From: Piliocolobus tephrosceles | Taxonomy: Eukaryota > Chordata > Mammalia > Primates > Cercopithecidae | Direction: 5' to 3' | Assembly (NCBI RefSeq): GCF_002776525.5 | Contig: NC_045443.1 | Span: 61,297,005-61,361,004, forward strand | DNA length: 64,000 nt | Part shown: in pieces, positions 34,136 through 46,613 of the stretch | How positions within the stretch are numbered: the stretch's first letter is position 1 | Layout: every line of letters begins with the position of its first letter | The notes under the pieces: model-generated | Seen by the model: only the letters and a program-made list of their open reading frames with translations | Told to the model about the DNA's origin: nothing | The model's database searches: none | Position numbers and translations under genes: made by a program

Positions 34136-34442
34136 GGCCAGGCGCAGTGGCTCACGCTTGTAATCTCAGCATTTTGGGAGGCCAAGCCTTGGAGATCATT
34201 TGAGCACAGGAATTCGAGACCAGCTTGAGAAACATGGCAAAAACCCATCTCTACAAAAAAAAAGAAAAAAAAAAAATAAAAAATTTAGCCAGGCATGGTG
34301 GTGTATGCCTGTGGTACCAACTACTCAGGAGGCTGAGATGGGGGGATCACCTGAGCTCAGGGAAGTTGAGGCTGCAGTGACCCGTGATTGCACCACTGCA
34401 CTCCAGGCTGGGCAACACAGTGAAACCCTGTTTCAAAAAAAA
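34136..34442 (+). mobile_element. Alu, plus
   Basis: Flanked by GGTATTTCTG on both sides. Partly diverged. Confidence 0.92.
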
Positions 34443-34505
34443 AAGGTATTTCTGCTGTGTCTTCCTTTCCAAGTGAGAGAGAGTCACTCAGAATTTGATT
34501 TTAAG

Positions 34506-34805
34506 AAATGGCCCCAGCGGGGCATGGTGGCTTACACCTGTAATCCCCTGCACATTGGGAGGCCGAGGGAGGAGGATCACTTGAGACCAAGAGTTCCAGA
34601 CCAACCTGGGCAACAGAGTGATACCCTGTCTCTACAAAAAAAAAAAAAAAAAATGTTTTAATTAGCTTGACATGATGGCATACGCCCGTAGTCCTAGCTA
34701 CTGGGAGGTTAAGGTAGGACGATTACTTGAGCCTGGGAGTTCAAGACTGCATGAGCTATGATAATTGGTGCCACTGTGCTCCAGCGAGATCCTGTCTCAA
34801 TAAAA
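34506..34805 (+). mobile_element. AluJ-like, plus
   Basis: 'gcggggcatggtggcttaca' to 'gagatcctgtctcaataaaa'; flanks AGAAATGGC/AGGAAATGGC. Confidence 0.88.
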
Positions 34806-34829
34806 AAGAAAATTAAAAAAAGAAAAAGG

Positions 34830-35904
34830 AAATGGCTTCTACATTTGGAGGAATCAAAACGAGGCCATTTTCCTGATTGGGCTGGCCCAACCTGGATTTC
34901 AGATTGAGAGGGTAACAGGATGGTGATTAGGTACTCTGAGACACTGTATTACTAGAAGACTGATACGTAAGTGGTAAGTAGAATAGTAAGTAAATTCACA
35001 TTCATCAGTGAGGACGTTCAAAGCCCAGAAGCTTTGTGTAATGACTTACAGTGACAAGTTTGGCAGCAGTTCCTGAAGTGTTTACTGTCAGGCCTGAGTT
35101 AAAACTCTGAGGACAAGGAGCTCTACCACTTGGGCTTCAAACTGTGAAAGCTTTTTGAGCCCCTGTCTCCACCTTATATCCAGTTAACACTCAGTCTGGG
35201 AAGTCTCCTTATTATAACTCCTTGAGTTAATGATAGTCTTTTATTATGGTCTTTTCCCTAATTGCATTTCATTTTAATTGTCAGCTGCATAATTGCCCTG
35301 CATTTCAGTTACTTCCATTTCTATTTTTAATGTTTGTTATTTCAAGTTTCTTTTTAAAAGAGTTTAAACGTAGACACACCCTCTTGTTTTAATAGCCAGC
35401 GTGCCCATATTTGCCACTTTAAAATCTGGGTTCTTGTAGTTTCAACAGATCCTTAAGGTGTGCCACCTCCAGCTTATAGATTGATATTCTAGTCATGTTC
35501 AAGGCTGAAAACAGCTGCAAGAATTTGTCCTTGAAATTCTTTAGCAGTTGCTTCCAGTGGCTAAAGTCCTAATTTGTCCAGTCTGGAGGATCAGCCACTG
35601 GACAGGATCATCACCGTGTTATCACCCTCACTGGGACAAACTGAGCAGAGCCAGCCTCTGGGCAGAACAAGTTATGGAAGGCACTGTTCCCAGAAAGGAA
35701 CGGGTTAAATCCTTCCAAACCTGCTAAGGAATCTGACCTAGTTTCTTGAAACTAGAATGTAACTTGAAAGTATAATTGGTTGCAAATGTGTTTCTTTCTT
35801 TCCTCAAAATTACTTCTGAACTCCTGTGAGACAGGGAGAAGGCATTTCTCTTCACATGTATTCAGACTACCACCACTGATAAGTTTGACTAACTCATCAT
35901 GAAA
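34830..35904. other. intergenic DNA, nothing recognised
   Basis: 1 kb without young repeats. No exon-like frame found. Confidence 0.45.
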
Positions 35905-35917
35905 GTTGGGGAGCAAG

Positions 35918-36174
35918 GCCAGGTGCAGTGGCTCACGCCTGTAATCCCAGCACTCTGGGAGGCCAAGGCGGGTGCATTGCTTGAACTTAGGAGTTCAAGA
36001 TCAGCCTGGCCAACATGACCAAACCCTGCCTGTACTAAAAATAGAAAAACCTGTAGTTCCAGCTACTTGGGGGGCTGAGGTGGGAGGATCACTTGAGCCT
36101 GGGAGGTTGAGGCTTCAGTGAGCCAAGATCGTGCCACTGCACACCAGCCTGGGTGACAAAGTGAGACCTTGTCT

Positions 36175-36211
<37 letters not shown>
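35918..36211 (+). mobile_element. Alu, plus, A-tail of about 37
   Basis: AGTTGGGGAGCA before and AGCTGGGGAGCA after. Lacks the 'attagccaggcgtggtgg' part. Confidence 0.92.
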
Positions 36212-36214
<3 letters not shown>

Positions 36215-36334
36215 GGGGAGCAGACAAAAAAATATGACTTAATTTAAGAAAAGAATGTTTGGGTCTCTGGTTGAGAAAAGTCTATGAATGGGTAGTTGGT
36301 GTGGTTGTGGCATTCAAGACCTCTTTAGGGAGTG

Positions 36335-36452
36335 TGAGATGGGTTCTCACAGTGTTACCCAGGCTGGCCTGGCACTCCTGGGCTCAAGCTATATCCTCCC
36401 ACCACAGCCACCGAAGTAGCTGGGCGTGCAGGTGTGTGCTGCCATGCCTGGC
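36335..36452 (-). mobile_element. Alu fragment, minus
   Basis: 'cacagtgttacccaggctgg' to 'gctgccatgcctggca'. Confidence 0.75.
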
Positions 36453-36459
36453 ACCTATT

Positions 36460-36535
36460 TGTTTGTTTTGGCCACTGAGTTTAGCACAATGCCAGGCACA
36501 AGGAATCAGTGAATATTTGTTGAATGAATGAATAA
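36460..36535 (+). mobile_element. L2/MIR 3' tail, plus
   Basis: 'gcacaatgccaggcacaagg' and 'atatttgttgaatgaatgaa'. Confidence 0.55.
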
Positions 36536-36540
36536 AAAGC

Positions 36541-36985
36541 TTTTCACAGTCTGACTCCTACCTACCTTTCTAGTTGTAGTTCCTACTGCCCTTCTTCTCA
36601 AACATACACACTTTCTACTATGGCAAAATAACTATTGAGTTTCCTAAAAATCTCTCCTGCTTTCCCACTTCTGTACCTTTGCTGTTGCTGCACCTACTCG
36701 CTGAAAGCATCTTCCCTCATATCCCAGACTGTGAATATATTACTATTTTTAAAGCCTCATCTCTAATGCTGCCTCCTTCATGGAAATGTTAGTGATTGTC
36801 TCAGTATGATTATGAGCCTTTTCTCCTTCTAACTCTCACAAAACTTTGAATCTCCTGGTCATTTATTATCAGCTACCTTATAGTTATTTTTGTGGTTAAC
36901 TTGTTCTCCTTGCTGTATTCGAAGCTGCTTAAAGCTAGGCATTGGGTCTTATTAATCATTATACTGCTTAGCACCTACTTAATAC
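36541..36985 (+). mobile_element. L2, plus
   Basis: 'cacagtctgactcctaccta', 'gtacctttgctgttgctgc' and 'catttattatcagctacctt' follow the L2 3' end. Confidence 0.6.
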
Positions 36986-38110
36986 TCCAAAATTTACTGT
37001 TGAAATAATCAGTTTTGCTAGTGCTATATGCCATGAGCACCATACAATACACTAATTTTTATCCTTCTTAAAATCTAAGAGTTTTCATACATAGACATTA
37101 TTTAAACTCTAGAACTGGATGAGAAATATACCTTTGTCAACATTTTCTTTCCAGTTATTCCTGTAAATTGAGCACTCATTAGGACTCTCCCTTTGTGCCT
37201 TGTGGACTCTTTTTTTTTTTTTTTTAGTGACATAGGCATCATTAAAATTTATATCTTGTGCTCCTCAGAGGTGATCTTTAGAGCACTTTTTCTTAAGTGT
37301 GGATCTATCATTAAATTCTTAACTCCTCTGAACGTTCATTCCTGTCATTCTTGCCTACATACTAAAAGGTGGCATTTCCCTGCATTCCCTCATTTACATT
37401 TGAGGCAAAAGTCTGCACGGACTCTTGGGACTCTGCTTTCTGCATGTGATTAAACATTTCTTTCCATAAATGCCCTCTTTCTGACACTTAATGATAAAAC
37501 CAAAGATTCTCTTCCAACTTTTTAAAAATTAGCTATCACCACCTGGGTGGCATAAAGTAAGGGGAGATGAAACAGATTTTCCTAGAATTGAGCCTGGAAG
37601 TGAACGACTGAGAAACTTCCCTCTTGAAAGCAGAAAAACTGCTATGTGCTTTATTTCCTAAAACTTCTAGCCCTCCTGAGGAAGGTTTGTAATATCTCAT
37701 TTGGGAGAATGTGAAGTTTTGAGACAAAAGACATAAAGAGATGGACAAAATTGGTCATTACAAAATTTGGGGTAGTCTTTTATCAGTGTCTGGGTAGCAG
37801 TTCTGGGTTTTCATTGTCCAAGTCTCCTAAAAGTACAAATGCTCCTCCAGGCAAGCCATCACTAGTTTTTATTTTAAATAAAAGTTCTCTCTTTTCCCCA
37901 CCCTCCTCCTCTTGCAATATAGCTGTTATTCTGCCAATTTCCTCCTTGTCTCTTTGTCACTCACTCTCCACCTGCTTTCCTCCCTTTCTAATCATATCCC
38001 TCTTTTTCCATTATTTTAATTTGTATCATAATATTTAGCCATAAAATACTTTTTCACTTTTTAAGGTAATTTCATAGTTGTCTTGTTCTAATTGATCTTA
38101 TTTTTCAAAA
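36986..38110. other. intergenic DNA with a T17 run
   Basis: T-run at 37209-37226 without an attached Alu. A 95-codon frame at 37751-38038 has no recognised product. Confidence 0.45.
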
Positions 38111-38114
38111 TATC

Positions 38115-38640
38115 TGTTGGTGATTGAAAACACGTTTTGAACATCTACTATGCACCAGATCCTGGGCTAGGGGAGGAGATACAGTGGTAAACATATCATA
38201 CGTGACCCTGCTTCATGGAGCTTGTAGTCTAATGGAGGTAACATTAATTCAATAAGAACATAAATAACTATTGTAATAACTAAAAGCGTATAATATGGTA
38301 AGATCAGAAATAGCCTGAAGGAGAAAGCTGAGTTTTGTGGATGTAAGTGCACATAAACCTGGTGAAAGTTTATGTGTTTCAGGCACGAGTTCACAGCATG
38401 AGGTCACAGCATGTGTAATGGAGGTGTGAAGAGGCTTCGCATTTCAAGATAAAGAGAGAAGACCAATGTGGTGGGAACATTGCAAGCCAAGGGCAGAGTG
38501 ATTTCAGGTGAGGTAGGTAGGCACCAGTACATGCAGTGCCACCACAGGCCACGTAAATATTTTGGACTTAATCCTAAGAAACCTAGAAAAGCTATTGAAA
38601 GGTTTAAATAAGGAAAGGATATGTTCAGATTTGATTATTT
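38115..38640 (-). mobile_element. L2-like ancient repeat, minus
   Basis: 'catctactatgcaccagatc', 'ttcatggagcttgtagtcta' and 'atattttggacttaatccta' follow a long mammal-wide repeat also seen at 53590-54640. Confidence 0.5.
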
Positions 38641-38694
38641 CAGTAACAATGGGGAAATTGAAAATTCAGGGAGATGTGTACAAAAACTATTGCT

Positions 38695-38843
38695 GAGCCA
38701 GGGGTTGTGGAACACAGCTGTAATCCCAGCTACTCAGGAGGCTGAGGCAGGAGGATCACGAGCCCAGAAGTTCAAATCCAGCCTGGGCAACATGGTGAGA
38801 TCCCCATTTCTTAAAAAAGAAAAAGAAAAGAAAGAAAAAAGAG
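38695..38843 (+). mobile_element. Alu monomer, plus
   Basis: 'ttgtggaacacagctgtaat' to an AAAG-rich tail; one monomer only. Confidence 0.75.
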
Positions 38844-39076
38844 AAGTGGATGGGATGTTTTTTTAACTATGCTGTAGACAGAACTCATAGGACTTAACAT
38901 TTCAGTCCAGGATGAGTTTGGCTCTATTCTGCCTAGAGGAAGTGGTGAAATGACCTTTCATGGAGCACAGGACTCTAATTCAAGACTAACTTAATGATAA
39001 TAAAGTATAGCGTTTCATTATGGAAAGAAGCAGATGAAAGAAGGGTTAACTCCATCTTATTAAAATATAAACTCCA

Positions 39077-39391
39077 GCTGGGCTCGGTGGCTCACAGCTG
39101 TAATTCCAGCATTTTGGGAGGTTGAGGCGGGCAGATCACCTGAGATCAGGAGGTCGAGACCAGCCTGGCCAACATGGGGAAACCCCGTCTCTACTAAAAC
39201 GATAAAAATTAGCCAGGTGTGATGGTGCATGCCTGTAATCTCAGTTATTTGGGAGGCTGAGGCAGGAGAATCGATTGTACCCAGGAGTCAGAGGTTGCAG
39301 TGAGCTGAGATTGCACCAAGCTGAGATTGCACCACTGCACTACACTCCAGCCTGGACAACAGAGCAAGACTCCATCTCAAAAAAATAAAAA
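39077..39391 (+). mobile_element. Alu, plus
   Basis: Exact 16-bp TSD TAAAATATAAACTCCA at 39061-39076 and 39392-39407. Internal duplications 'gctgagattgcacca' and 'ctacactccag'. Confidence 0.97.
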
Positions 39392-39407
39392 TAAAATATA
39401 AACTCCA

Positions 39408-39515
39408 CAAAGGCAGGGATTTTTATTTCTTGTTCACTACTATATCTCTTGCACCTGGAATAGTGCCCAATGCATAGGAGGCATAAAATATGTATTTGTG
39501 GAATGAATGTGTAAG
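39408..39515 (+). mobile_element. L2 3' end, plus
   Basis: 'caaaggcagggatttttatt' to 'tttgtggaatgaatg'. The preceding Alu inserted into this element. Confidence 0.6.
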
Positions 39516-39682
39516 ATCCCAAGTGCAGTACAAAAAGTAAGCAGTTGCCTTGGCCAGAACTCTGATTGTAAGAAGGAAATTTAAACTCTACCATTAGCGC
39601 CTCATATTAACTCTCCAAAAGGACAGTGAGATGAAGCTTTGTTTTTCAAATCTGAGAAGGTTAGGAATTGAAGCTGACTAGC

Positions 39683-40047
39683 CGCTATAGACTGAATGTT
39701 TATGTCTCCCCAAAATTCGTATGTTGAAACCTGACCCCCAATGTGCTTGTATTTGGAGGTGTGGCCTTCAAGAAGTGATGCATGTGGGCACAGCCCTCAC
39801 AAGTGGGATTAATGCCCTTATATGAGACTCCAGAGAGCTCCCTGGCCACTTCCACTATATGAAGACACAGTGAGAGGACAGCCATCTATGAACCAGGAAG
39901 CAGGCCCTCACCAGACACCAAATCTGCCAGTGCCTTGATCTTGAACTTCCCTCACAGCTCCTCAAAACTGTGAGAAATAAATATTTGTTGTGGATAAGCC
40001 ACCCAGTCTGTGGCATTTTGTGATAGCAGCTTGAGTGGACTAAGACA
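39683..40047 (+). mobile_element. MaLR-type solo LTR
   Basis: 'atagactgaatgtttatgtc', 'gtatttggaggtgtggcct', 'gaaccaggaagcaggccctc', AATAAA near 39977 and final 'gtggactaagaca'. About 365 bp, the size of a MaLR LTR. No internal retroviral sequence flanks it. Confidence 0.75.
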
Positions 40048-40444
40048 CTAACCAAATGATCTAGAAGAAGAGAGATGGACAAAATGAGTGCTTCCCTGGG
40101 AAGTGTGGCTGAGACCAAGTGAAGGTCCTTGCAACCGAGTAGCTATGCAAGAACCCAATACTAGAAACCACAATGAGTCTGAATGTACCTGAGTTCCTGG
40201 GTCAAATTTGTGGCTGTAATTACAAACCAGCAGGTGGTGAGTTCATTATTGCTTATATCAAACATCTGTAAGATAGATCCTTTCACCAGCTAGACCTGAG
40301 AACAAAGGACTTTCTGATTACAGTCAACTTCCAGCTCCCCTTAAGTGAGTCTTCCAAGCTTAAATAGCTGAATCCACTAACAGGCCTCTGAAAGGAAACA
40401 GTTCATCTGGCATCCTGCATGAATATCTCTACAACAGAAGTTTC
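40048..40444. other. intergenic DNA, nothing recognised
   Basis: No supported feature. Confidence 0.45.
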
Positions 40445-40829
40445 CAACCTACCTACCACCTGCAGGACCATTTGGCCCACAGCCCACTGTTGTTTATTTT
40501 TCAACAGCTTGATTGAGATATAATTCACATACTATAAAATTCACCATTTTAAAGTATGCAGTTCAGTGGTTTTTAGTATATTCACTGAGTTGTGCAACCA
40601 TCACTACAGTTTTATAACGTTTTCATCAACTCCCTCCCAAAGAAACCCAAACCCATCCAGCCCTAGGTAACTGCTAATCTACTTTCTGTTCTTATAGATT
40701 TGCCTATTCTGGCATTTCATATAAATGGAATCATACACTATGTGGTCTTTTGTGACTGGCTTCTTTCACTTAGCATAATGTTTTCAAGACTCATCCATGT
40801 TCTAGCACATGAATGCTTCATTCCTTTTT

Positions 40830-42859
40830 GTTTTGTTTTGTGTTTTGATTTTTTTATTTCAGTAGGTTTTTGGGGAACAGGTCATATTTGGTTACAGGGA
40901 TAAGTTCTTCAGTGGTGATTTCGGAGATTTTAGTGCACTCATCGCTCAAGCAGTGTACATAGTACCCAATATGCAGTCTTTCATTCCTCACCCCACCTCC
41001 CACGCTTCTCCCAGTGTCCCCATACTTCATTGTATTATAATTATTATTATCATTATTATTATTATTATTTTGAGACGGAATTTCACTCTTGTTACCCAGG
41101 CTGGAGTGCAGTGGCATGATTTCGGCTCATTGCAACCTCTGCCTCCCAGGTTCAAGCAATTCTTCTGCCTCAACCTCCTGAGTAGCTGGGATTATAGGCA
41201 CCCACCACCACACCTGGCTAATTTTTTGTATTTTTAGTAGAGACAGGGTTTTGCCATGTTGGCCAGGCTAGTCTCGAACTCCTGACCTCAGGTGATTCAC
41301 CTGTCTCAGCGTCCCAAAGTGCAGGGATTACAGGCTTGAACCACCGCACCCAGCCCATTGTATCATTCTTATGCCTTTGCATCTTCATAGTTTAGCTCCC
41401 ACTTATAAGCGAGAACATATGATATTTGGTTTTCTATTCCTGAGTTACTTCAATTAAAATAATGGCCTCCAACTCTGTCCAGGTTGTGAATGCCATTATT
41501 TCGTTTTTTTTAATGTCTGAATAGTATTCCATTATATATATATATATCATATTGTATCCACTTATTGATTGGTGGACATTTGGGCTAGTTCCATATTTTT
41601 GCAATTATGAATTGTGCTGCTATAAACATGCGTGTGCAAGTGGCTTTCATATAATGACTTCTTTTCCTCTGGGTAGATACCCATTAGTGGGACTGTGGAT
41701 CAAATGGTAGTTCTACTTTTAGTTCTTTAGGGAATCTCCACTGTTTTTCATGGTAGTTGTACTCGTTTACATTCCCACCCAACAGTGTAAAAGTGTTTTC
41801 TTTTCACCACATCCACACCAACATCTATTATTTTTTTATTTTTAAATTATGGCCATTCTTATCTTTGTTTTACTTATCTTTGTTTTTGTTCCATTTGCTT
41901 TTGGGTTCTTGGTCATGAAGTCTTTGCCTAAACCAATGTCTAGAAGGGTTTTTCCGACGTTATCTTCTAGAATTTTTATGGTTTAGGTCTTAGATTTAAG
42001 TCTTTGATCCATCTTGAGTGGATTTTGTATAAGGTGAGAGATGAGGATCCAGTTTCATTCTCCTATGTGTGGCTTGCCAATTATCCCAGCACCATTTATT
42101 GACTAGTGTGTTTTCCCCCCCTTTATGTTTTTGTTTGCTTTGTTGAAATCAGTTGGCTGTAAGTATTTGGCTGTATTTCTGGGTTCTCTATGCTGTTTCA
42201 TTGGTCTCTGTGCCTATCTTTATACCAGTATCATGCTGTTTTGGTGACTATAGCTTGATGGTGTAGTTTGGAGATGGGTAATGTGATGCCTCCAGATTTG
42301 TTCTTTTTGCTTAGTCTTGTTTTGGCTATGTGGGCTTTTTTTGGGGTTCATTTGAATTTTAGGATTTTTTTTCTAGTTCTGTGAAGAATGATGATATTTT
42401 GATGGGAATTGCATTGAATTTATAGATTGCTTTTGGCAGTAAGGTCATTTTCACAATATTAATTCAACTCATCCATGAGCATGGGGTGTGTTTCTATTTG
42501 TGTCATCTATAATTTCTTTCAGCACTGTTTTATAGTTTTCCTTGTAGAGGTCCTTGGTTAGTTATATTCCTCAGTATTTTATTTATTTTTATTTTTTTGC
42601 AGCTAGTGTAAAAGGGGTTACATTCCTGATTCTTAGCTCAGTCACTGTTGGTGTATAGCAGGGCTACTGATTTGTGTACATTGATTTTGTATCCTGAAAC
42701 TTTACTGAATTCATTTATCAGATCTAGGAGCTTTTGGAGGAGTCTTTGGGGTTTTCTAGGCATATGATTATATCATTGGCAAACAGCAACAGTTTGACTC
42801 CCTCTTTATTGATTTAGGTGCCCTTTATTTCTTTCTCTTGTCTAATTGCTCTCACTAGG
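40830..42859 (-). mobile_element. younger 5'-truncated L1, minus
   Basis: Exact 17-bp TSD ATGCTTCATTCCTTTTT at 40813-40829 and 42860-42876. Contains L1P-like 3' UTR and part of ORF2 (about 1.7 kb without its Alu). ORF2 is broken by stops. Confidence 0.93.
41036..41355 (-). mobile_element. Alu, minus, (TTA)n tail
   Basis: CATTGTAT at 41028-41035 and 41356-41363. Tail complement is an ATT/TTA repeat. Confidence 0.95.
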
Positions 42860-43550
42860 ATGCTTCATTCCTTTTTATTGCCAAATAATATTCCATTATA
42901 TGGCTAGGCCACATTTTGTTTATTCACCCATCAGTTGGTGGACATGTGGATTGTTTCCACTTTTTGGCTATTGTGAATAATGTGCTATGAACATCCTATA
43001 CAAGTTTTTGTGTTGGCGTGGTTTCATTTCTCTTGATACATACCTAGAAGTGGAATTGCCTGAGCATATGGTAACTGTGTTTAACTGAGGAGCGACCAAA
43101 CTTTTCCAAGGCAACTGGGGCATTTTTACATTCCCAGGAGTAATGTATGAAGGTTCTCATTCTCCATATTCTTGCTAACACTTATCCATCTTTTTTATAT
43201 CGCCATCATAGGGAATGAGAAGGTGTGTCTCACTGTGGTTTTGTTTTGCATTTCCATAGTCTTCAGCCTGTTTTTATATAGCTTGAAAACTAAGAATGCT
43301 TTTTACATGTTTTAATTGTTGAAAAAAATGAAAGAAAAATATTTTATGACACATTAAAATTATCTGAACTCTAACAGTGTCTGTAAAGTTTTATTGGAAT
43401 ACAGCCATGCCCATTCATTGTGTATTTTCTGTGCCTGCTTTTCTTGCTTCAGTGACAGAGTTGAGTACCTGCAACAGAGTCTGTATGGCCTGTAAAATCT
43501 AAAATATTTACTATCTGGCCCGTTACAGGAAAGGTTTACCAACCCTTTGT

Positions 43551-43869
43551 CTACAATATAGTTGGATGAGACTACAAAGAATCTGGAGTGAGAAGGAGAA
43601 ATTGTGACTTCCCTGTGGAAATGTATGGTTCCAGGGGTTTGGTTTTGTTTTGTTTTAAATAAAAGCAGAATGCAAGCAAGCAGAACAAGGGAAGAAATCA
43701 GGATGTTAGGGGGTATAGGGAGATCATCATTTTCACCTGAATCGTTATTAATAGGATCTTTTCAACTTCCTGTAAATTTCTCCTAGAGTTCTATTTCTAA
43801 TTTACTGCTCTGATCATATCCTCTTACTCATCAGCAATGTCCAGGGATTCCCCACCACCACAACCCTCT
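43551..43869. other. intergenic DNA, nothing recognised
   Basis: No supported feature. Confidence 0.45.
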
Positions 43870-43991
43870 CAGTTAGTTAGCACCACTTAGGTCCTGCATG
43901 ATCTGACTTTATCTTACCTTTCCAGCCTTATTTTCCAGCACTCACCTTCAATAGGACCAGACACCCAGCCCTGAATTTCATGATTCTGTGA

Positions 43992-44268
43992 CAAGGTCTG
44001 GCTTTGTTGCCTTGGCTAGAGTGCAGTAGTGCAATCTCGGCTCACTACAATCTCTGCTTCCCAGGCTCAAACCATCCTCATACCTCAGCCTCCCGAGTGG
44101 CTGGGACCACAGGTATGTGCCACCATGCCTGGATAATTTCTGTATTTTTGTGGAGATGGGGTCTCACCTTGATGCCCAGACTGTTCTCCAACTCCTGAGC
44201 TCAAGCGATTCGCCCTCCTAGAACTCCCAAAGTACCGGGATTATAGGCATGAGCCACCGTGCCTGGCA
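43992..44268 (-). mobile_element. AluJ-like, minus, no tail
   Basis: 'acaaggtctggctttgttgc' to 'gagccaccgtgcctggca'. Confidence 0.88.
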
Positions 44269-44286
44269 CTCATACTTTCTCTTCTT

Positions 44287-44584
44287 TTTTTTTTTTTTCT
44301 GAGACAGAGTCTCACTCGGGATCACGCCCAGGCTGGAATGCAATGGCGTGATCTTGGCTCACTGCAACCTCTGCCTCCCAGGTTCAAGCTATTCTCCTGC
44401 CTCAGCCACCTAAGTAGCTGGGATTACAGGTGCACGCTACCATGCCCAGCTAATTTTTGTATTTTTAGTAGAAACGGGGTTTCACCATGTTGGTCAGGCT
44501 GTTCTCGAACTCTTGACCTCATGATCCACCCGCCTTGGCCTCCCAGAGTGCTAGGATTACAGGCGTGCTCCACTGTGCCCAGCC
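44287..44584 (-). mobile_element. Alu, minus
   Basis: TSD TTCTCTTCT at 44278-44286 and 44585-44593. Confidence 0.94.
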
Positions 44585-44976
44585 TTCTCTTCTACTTAGA
44601 ATGCTTTCCTCTTCTCCAAATCCTAGAGATACTTTATTATTGCTATTGTGTAATATTTCAAGCATACAAAGGAGAAAAGCGACATCTGTGAACTCACCAC
44701 CAAGCTTTGTCAAATCTTATCATTTTGTCATGTTCCTTTAGTTCTTTGAAATATTACAGGCTTAGATATGTTTTTAAACCTCCTCAAATGCCAACTCTTC
44801 TAAATAGGCCTCCTTGAGGTACTCAGTCAGGATTACCCACATTTACCTACAGGTAAAGCTACTTAGTCCCTTTTATGATGTCTTCTTTGAGCATTCCTTA
44901 TTATGGTCATTCCCACAGAGTACTACAAAGATGACTTTAGGTAATCCAAGGAAGAGACATTTTTAAAAATTTTGTA

Positions 44977-45262
44977 GGCCAGGCGCAGTGGCTCACGCCT
45001 GTAATCCCAGCACTTTGGGAGGCTGAGGTGGGTGGATCATGAGGTCAGGAGATTGAGACCATCCTGGCTAACACGGTGAAACCCTGTCTCTACTAAAAAT
45101 ACAAAAAGTTAGCCAGGCGTGGTGGTGGGCGCCTGTAGTCCCAGCTACTCGGGAGGCTGAGGCAGGAGAATGGCGTGAACCGGGGACACGGAACTTGTAG
45201 TAAGCCGAGATCATGCCACTGCACTCCAGCCTGGGTGACAGAGCAAGACTCTGTCTCAAAGA
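44977..45262 (+). mobile_element. AluY-like, plus
   Basis: Good dimer; first of three head-to-tail Alus within 1 kb. Confidence 0.92.
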
Positions 45263-45332
45263 ATAAAATTAAAAAAAGTTTAAAAAATGTTGTATGTTTA
45301 TTTTTTAAAGTACATTACAAATATGCACATAC

Positions 45333-45645
45333 GGCCAGGCGTGGTAGCTAACGCCTGTAATCCCAACACTTTTAGGAGGCTGAGGCAGGAGGATCGCTTG
45401 AGCCCAGGAGTTCAAGACCAGCCTGGGCAATATAGTGATACTTTATCTCTACAAAAAAAAAAAATGTTTTTAAATTAACCAAGCATAGTGGCATATACCT
45501 GTAGTCCCAGCTACTCAGGAGGTTAAGTAGGGAGGATTGCTGGAGCCCCAAAAATTGAGGCTGCGGTAAGCTGAGATTGTGCCACTGTACTCCAGCCTGG
45601 GCAACAGAGTGAGATGCCGTCTAAAAAACAAAAATGAAAAGAAAA
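45333..45645 (+). mobile_element. AluJ-like, plus
   Basis: Dimer with A12 middle and weak tail. Confidence 0.9.
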
Positions 45646-45652
45646 AAAAAAT

Positions 45653-45935
45653 GGGCCTGGCATGGTACCTCACACCTATAATCTCAGCACTTTGAGAGGC
45701 TGAGGCAGGCGGATCACTTGAGGTCAGGAGTTTGAGACCAGCCTGGTCAACATGGTGAAACCCCATCTATACTCAAAATACAAAAGTTAGCCAGGTGTCG
45801 TGGCACACGCCTGTAATCCCAGCTACTCGGGAGGCTGAGGCATGAGAATCGCTTGAACCCAGGAGGCAGAGGTTGCAGTGAGCTGAGATTGTGTCACTGT
45901 ACTCCAGCCTGGGTGACAAAGCAAGACTCCGCCTC

Positions 45936-45964
<29 letters not shown>
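45653..45964 (+). mobile_element. Alu, plus, A-tail ending in (CA)n
   Basis: Full dimer; (CA)7 or so follows the A16 tail. Confidence 0.92.
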
Positions 45965-45966
<2 letters not shown>

Positions 45967-46590
45967 GTAATTTAAAACTTTATACCTAGAACACCAAATC
46001 TGTGATTTCCCAGGTATTCTTTAGGACAAGGCTAAGGTAGGTACAAATATTGGGAAATTATTGAGTAATATTAGGAAAATATTGAGAAAAACACTGAATA
46101 AATCTGTATTGAGTACTATTATACAGATGATATGGCAAAGGTTGTATTCAAATAATTTAGAAAACTTAACTTACTGGAACGTAAATTCTTGACAACAGAG
46201 ACCCAGTTTTATTTATTTTTCTATATCCTACGTGTCGAACAAAGTCAGAATAGATGATTATTGAGTCACTTTCTCTCTGGGGCAGACAGATCCTGAAAAT
46301 CATATGAAACCTCCTAAACCTTCTCACAGATAACTTTAAATATCTTAAAAGACCTTTTCCCCACACCGAGTGCTCATGCCTGGAACAAATGATACATTTT
46401 CCTCTCTTCCTTCCCTGCCCATTATGACGAGTTGCCCCAGCTGGGGCTTCATATATATTAAATAGTGCTAATAATAGTCATCCTCTAAAGGAATAAGGAC
46501 TTGAGATTGCCAAGATGATCTTTTTTGCTCCAACAAACCAATATCAGCATATTTCAGTTTGTGTGCCACTTTCGTTCTTGGATATGGTCC
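45965..46590. other. intergenic DNA with a weak L2 3' piece
   Basis: About 46188-46265 ('gacccagttttatttatttt') resembles an L2 terminus. Otherwise nothing recognised. Confidence 0.4.
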
Positions 46591-46613
46591 AACACACACA
46601 CACACACACACAC
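46591..46613. repeat. (CA)n microsatellite
   Basis: About eleven CA units. Confidence 0.95.

Larger units (their letters stand above)
40491..43261 (-). mobile_element. L1M 3' end, minus, split by a younger L1
   Basis: Left half to 40829 ('cttctttcacttagcataat'); right half from 42860 ('aataatattccattatatgg', 'acctagaagtggaattgcc'). Confidence 0.85.
40445..43550 (+). mobile_element. hAT-type element, copy 2, split by about 2.8 kb of L1
   Basis: Left piece 40445-40490 ('ttggcccacagcccactg'); right piece 43262-43550 ('tatagcttgaaaactaagaa', 'gttttattggaatacagcca', 'ctatctggcccgttacagga'). Together they make one element of the family at 31054. Confidence 0.75.
43870..44940 (+). mobile_element. 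L2, plus, split by two Alus
   Basis: 'gtcctgcatgatctgacttt', 'ttagaatgctttcctcttct' and 'aggcctccttgaggtactca' are successive L2 3' segments. Confidence 0.6.

Noticed and set aside
39683..40047. Possible endogenous retrovirus
   Set aside because: Only one MaLR-type LTR is present; no gag, pol or env sequence adjoins it.
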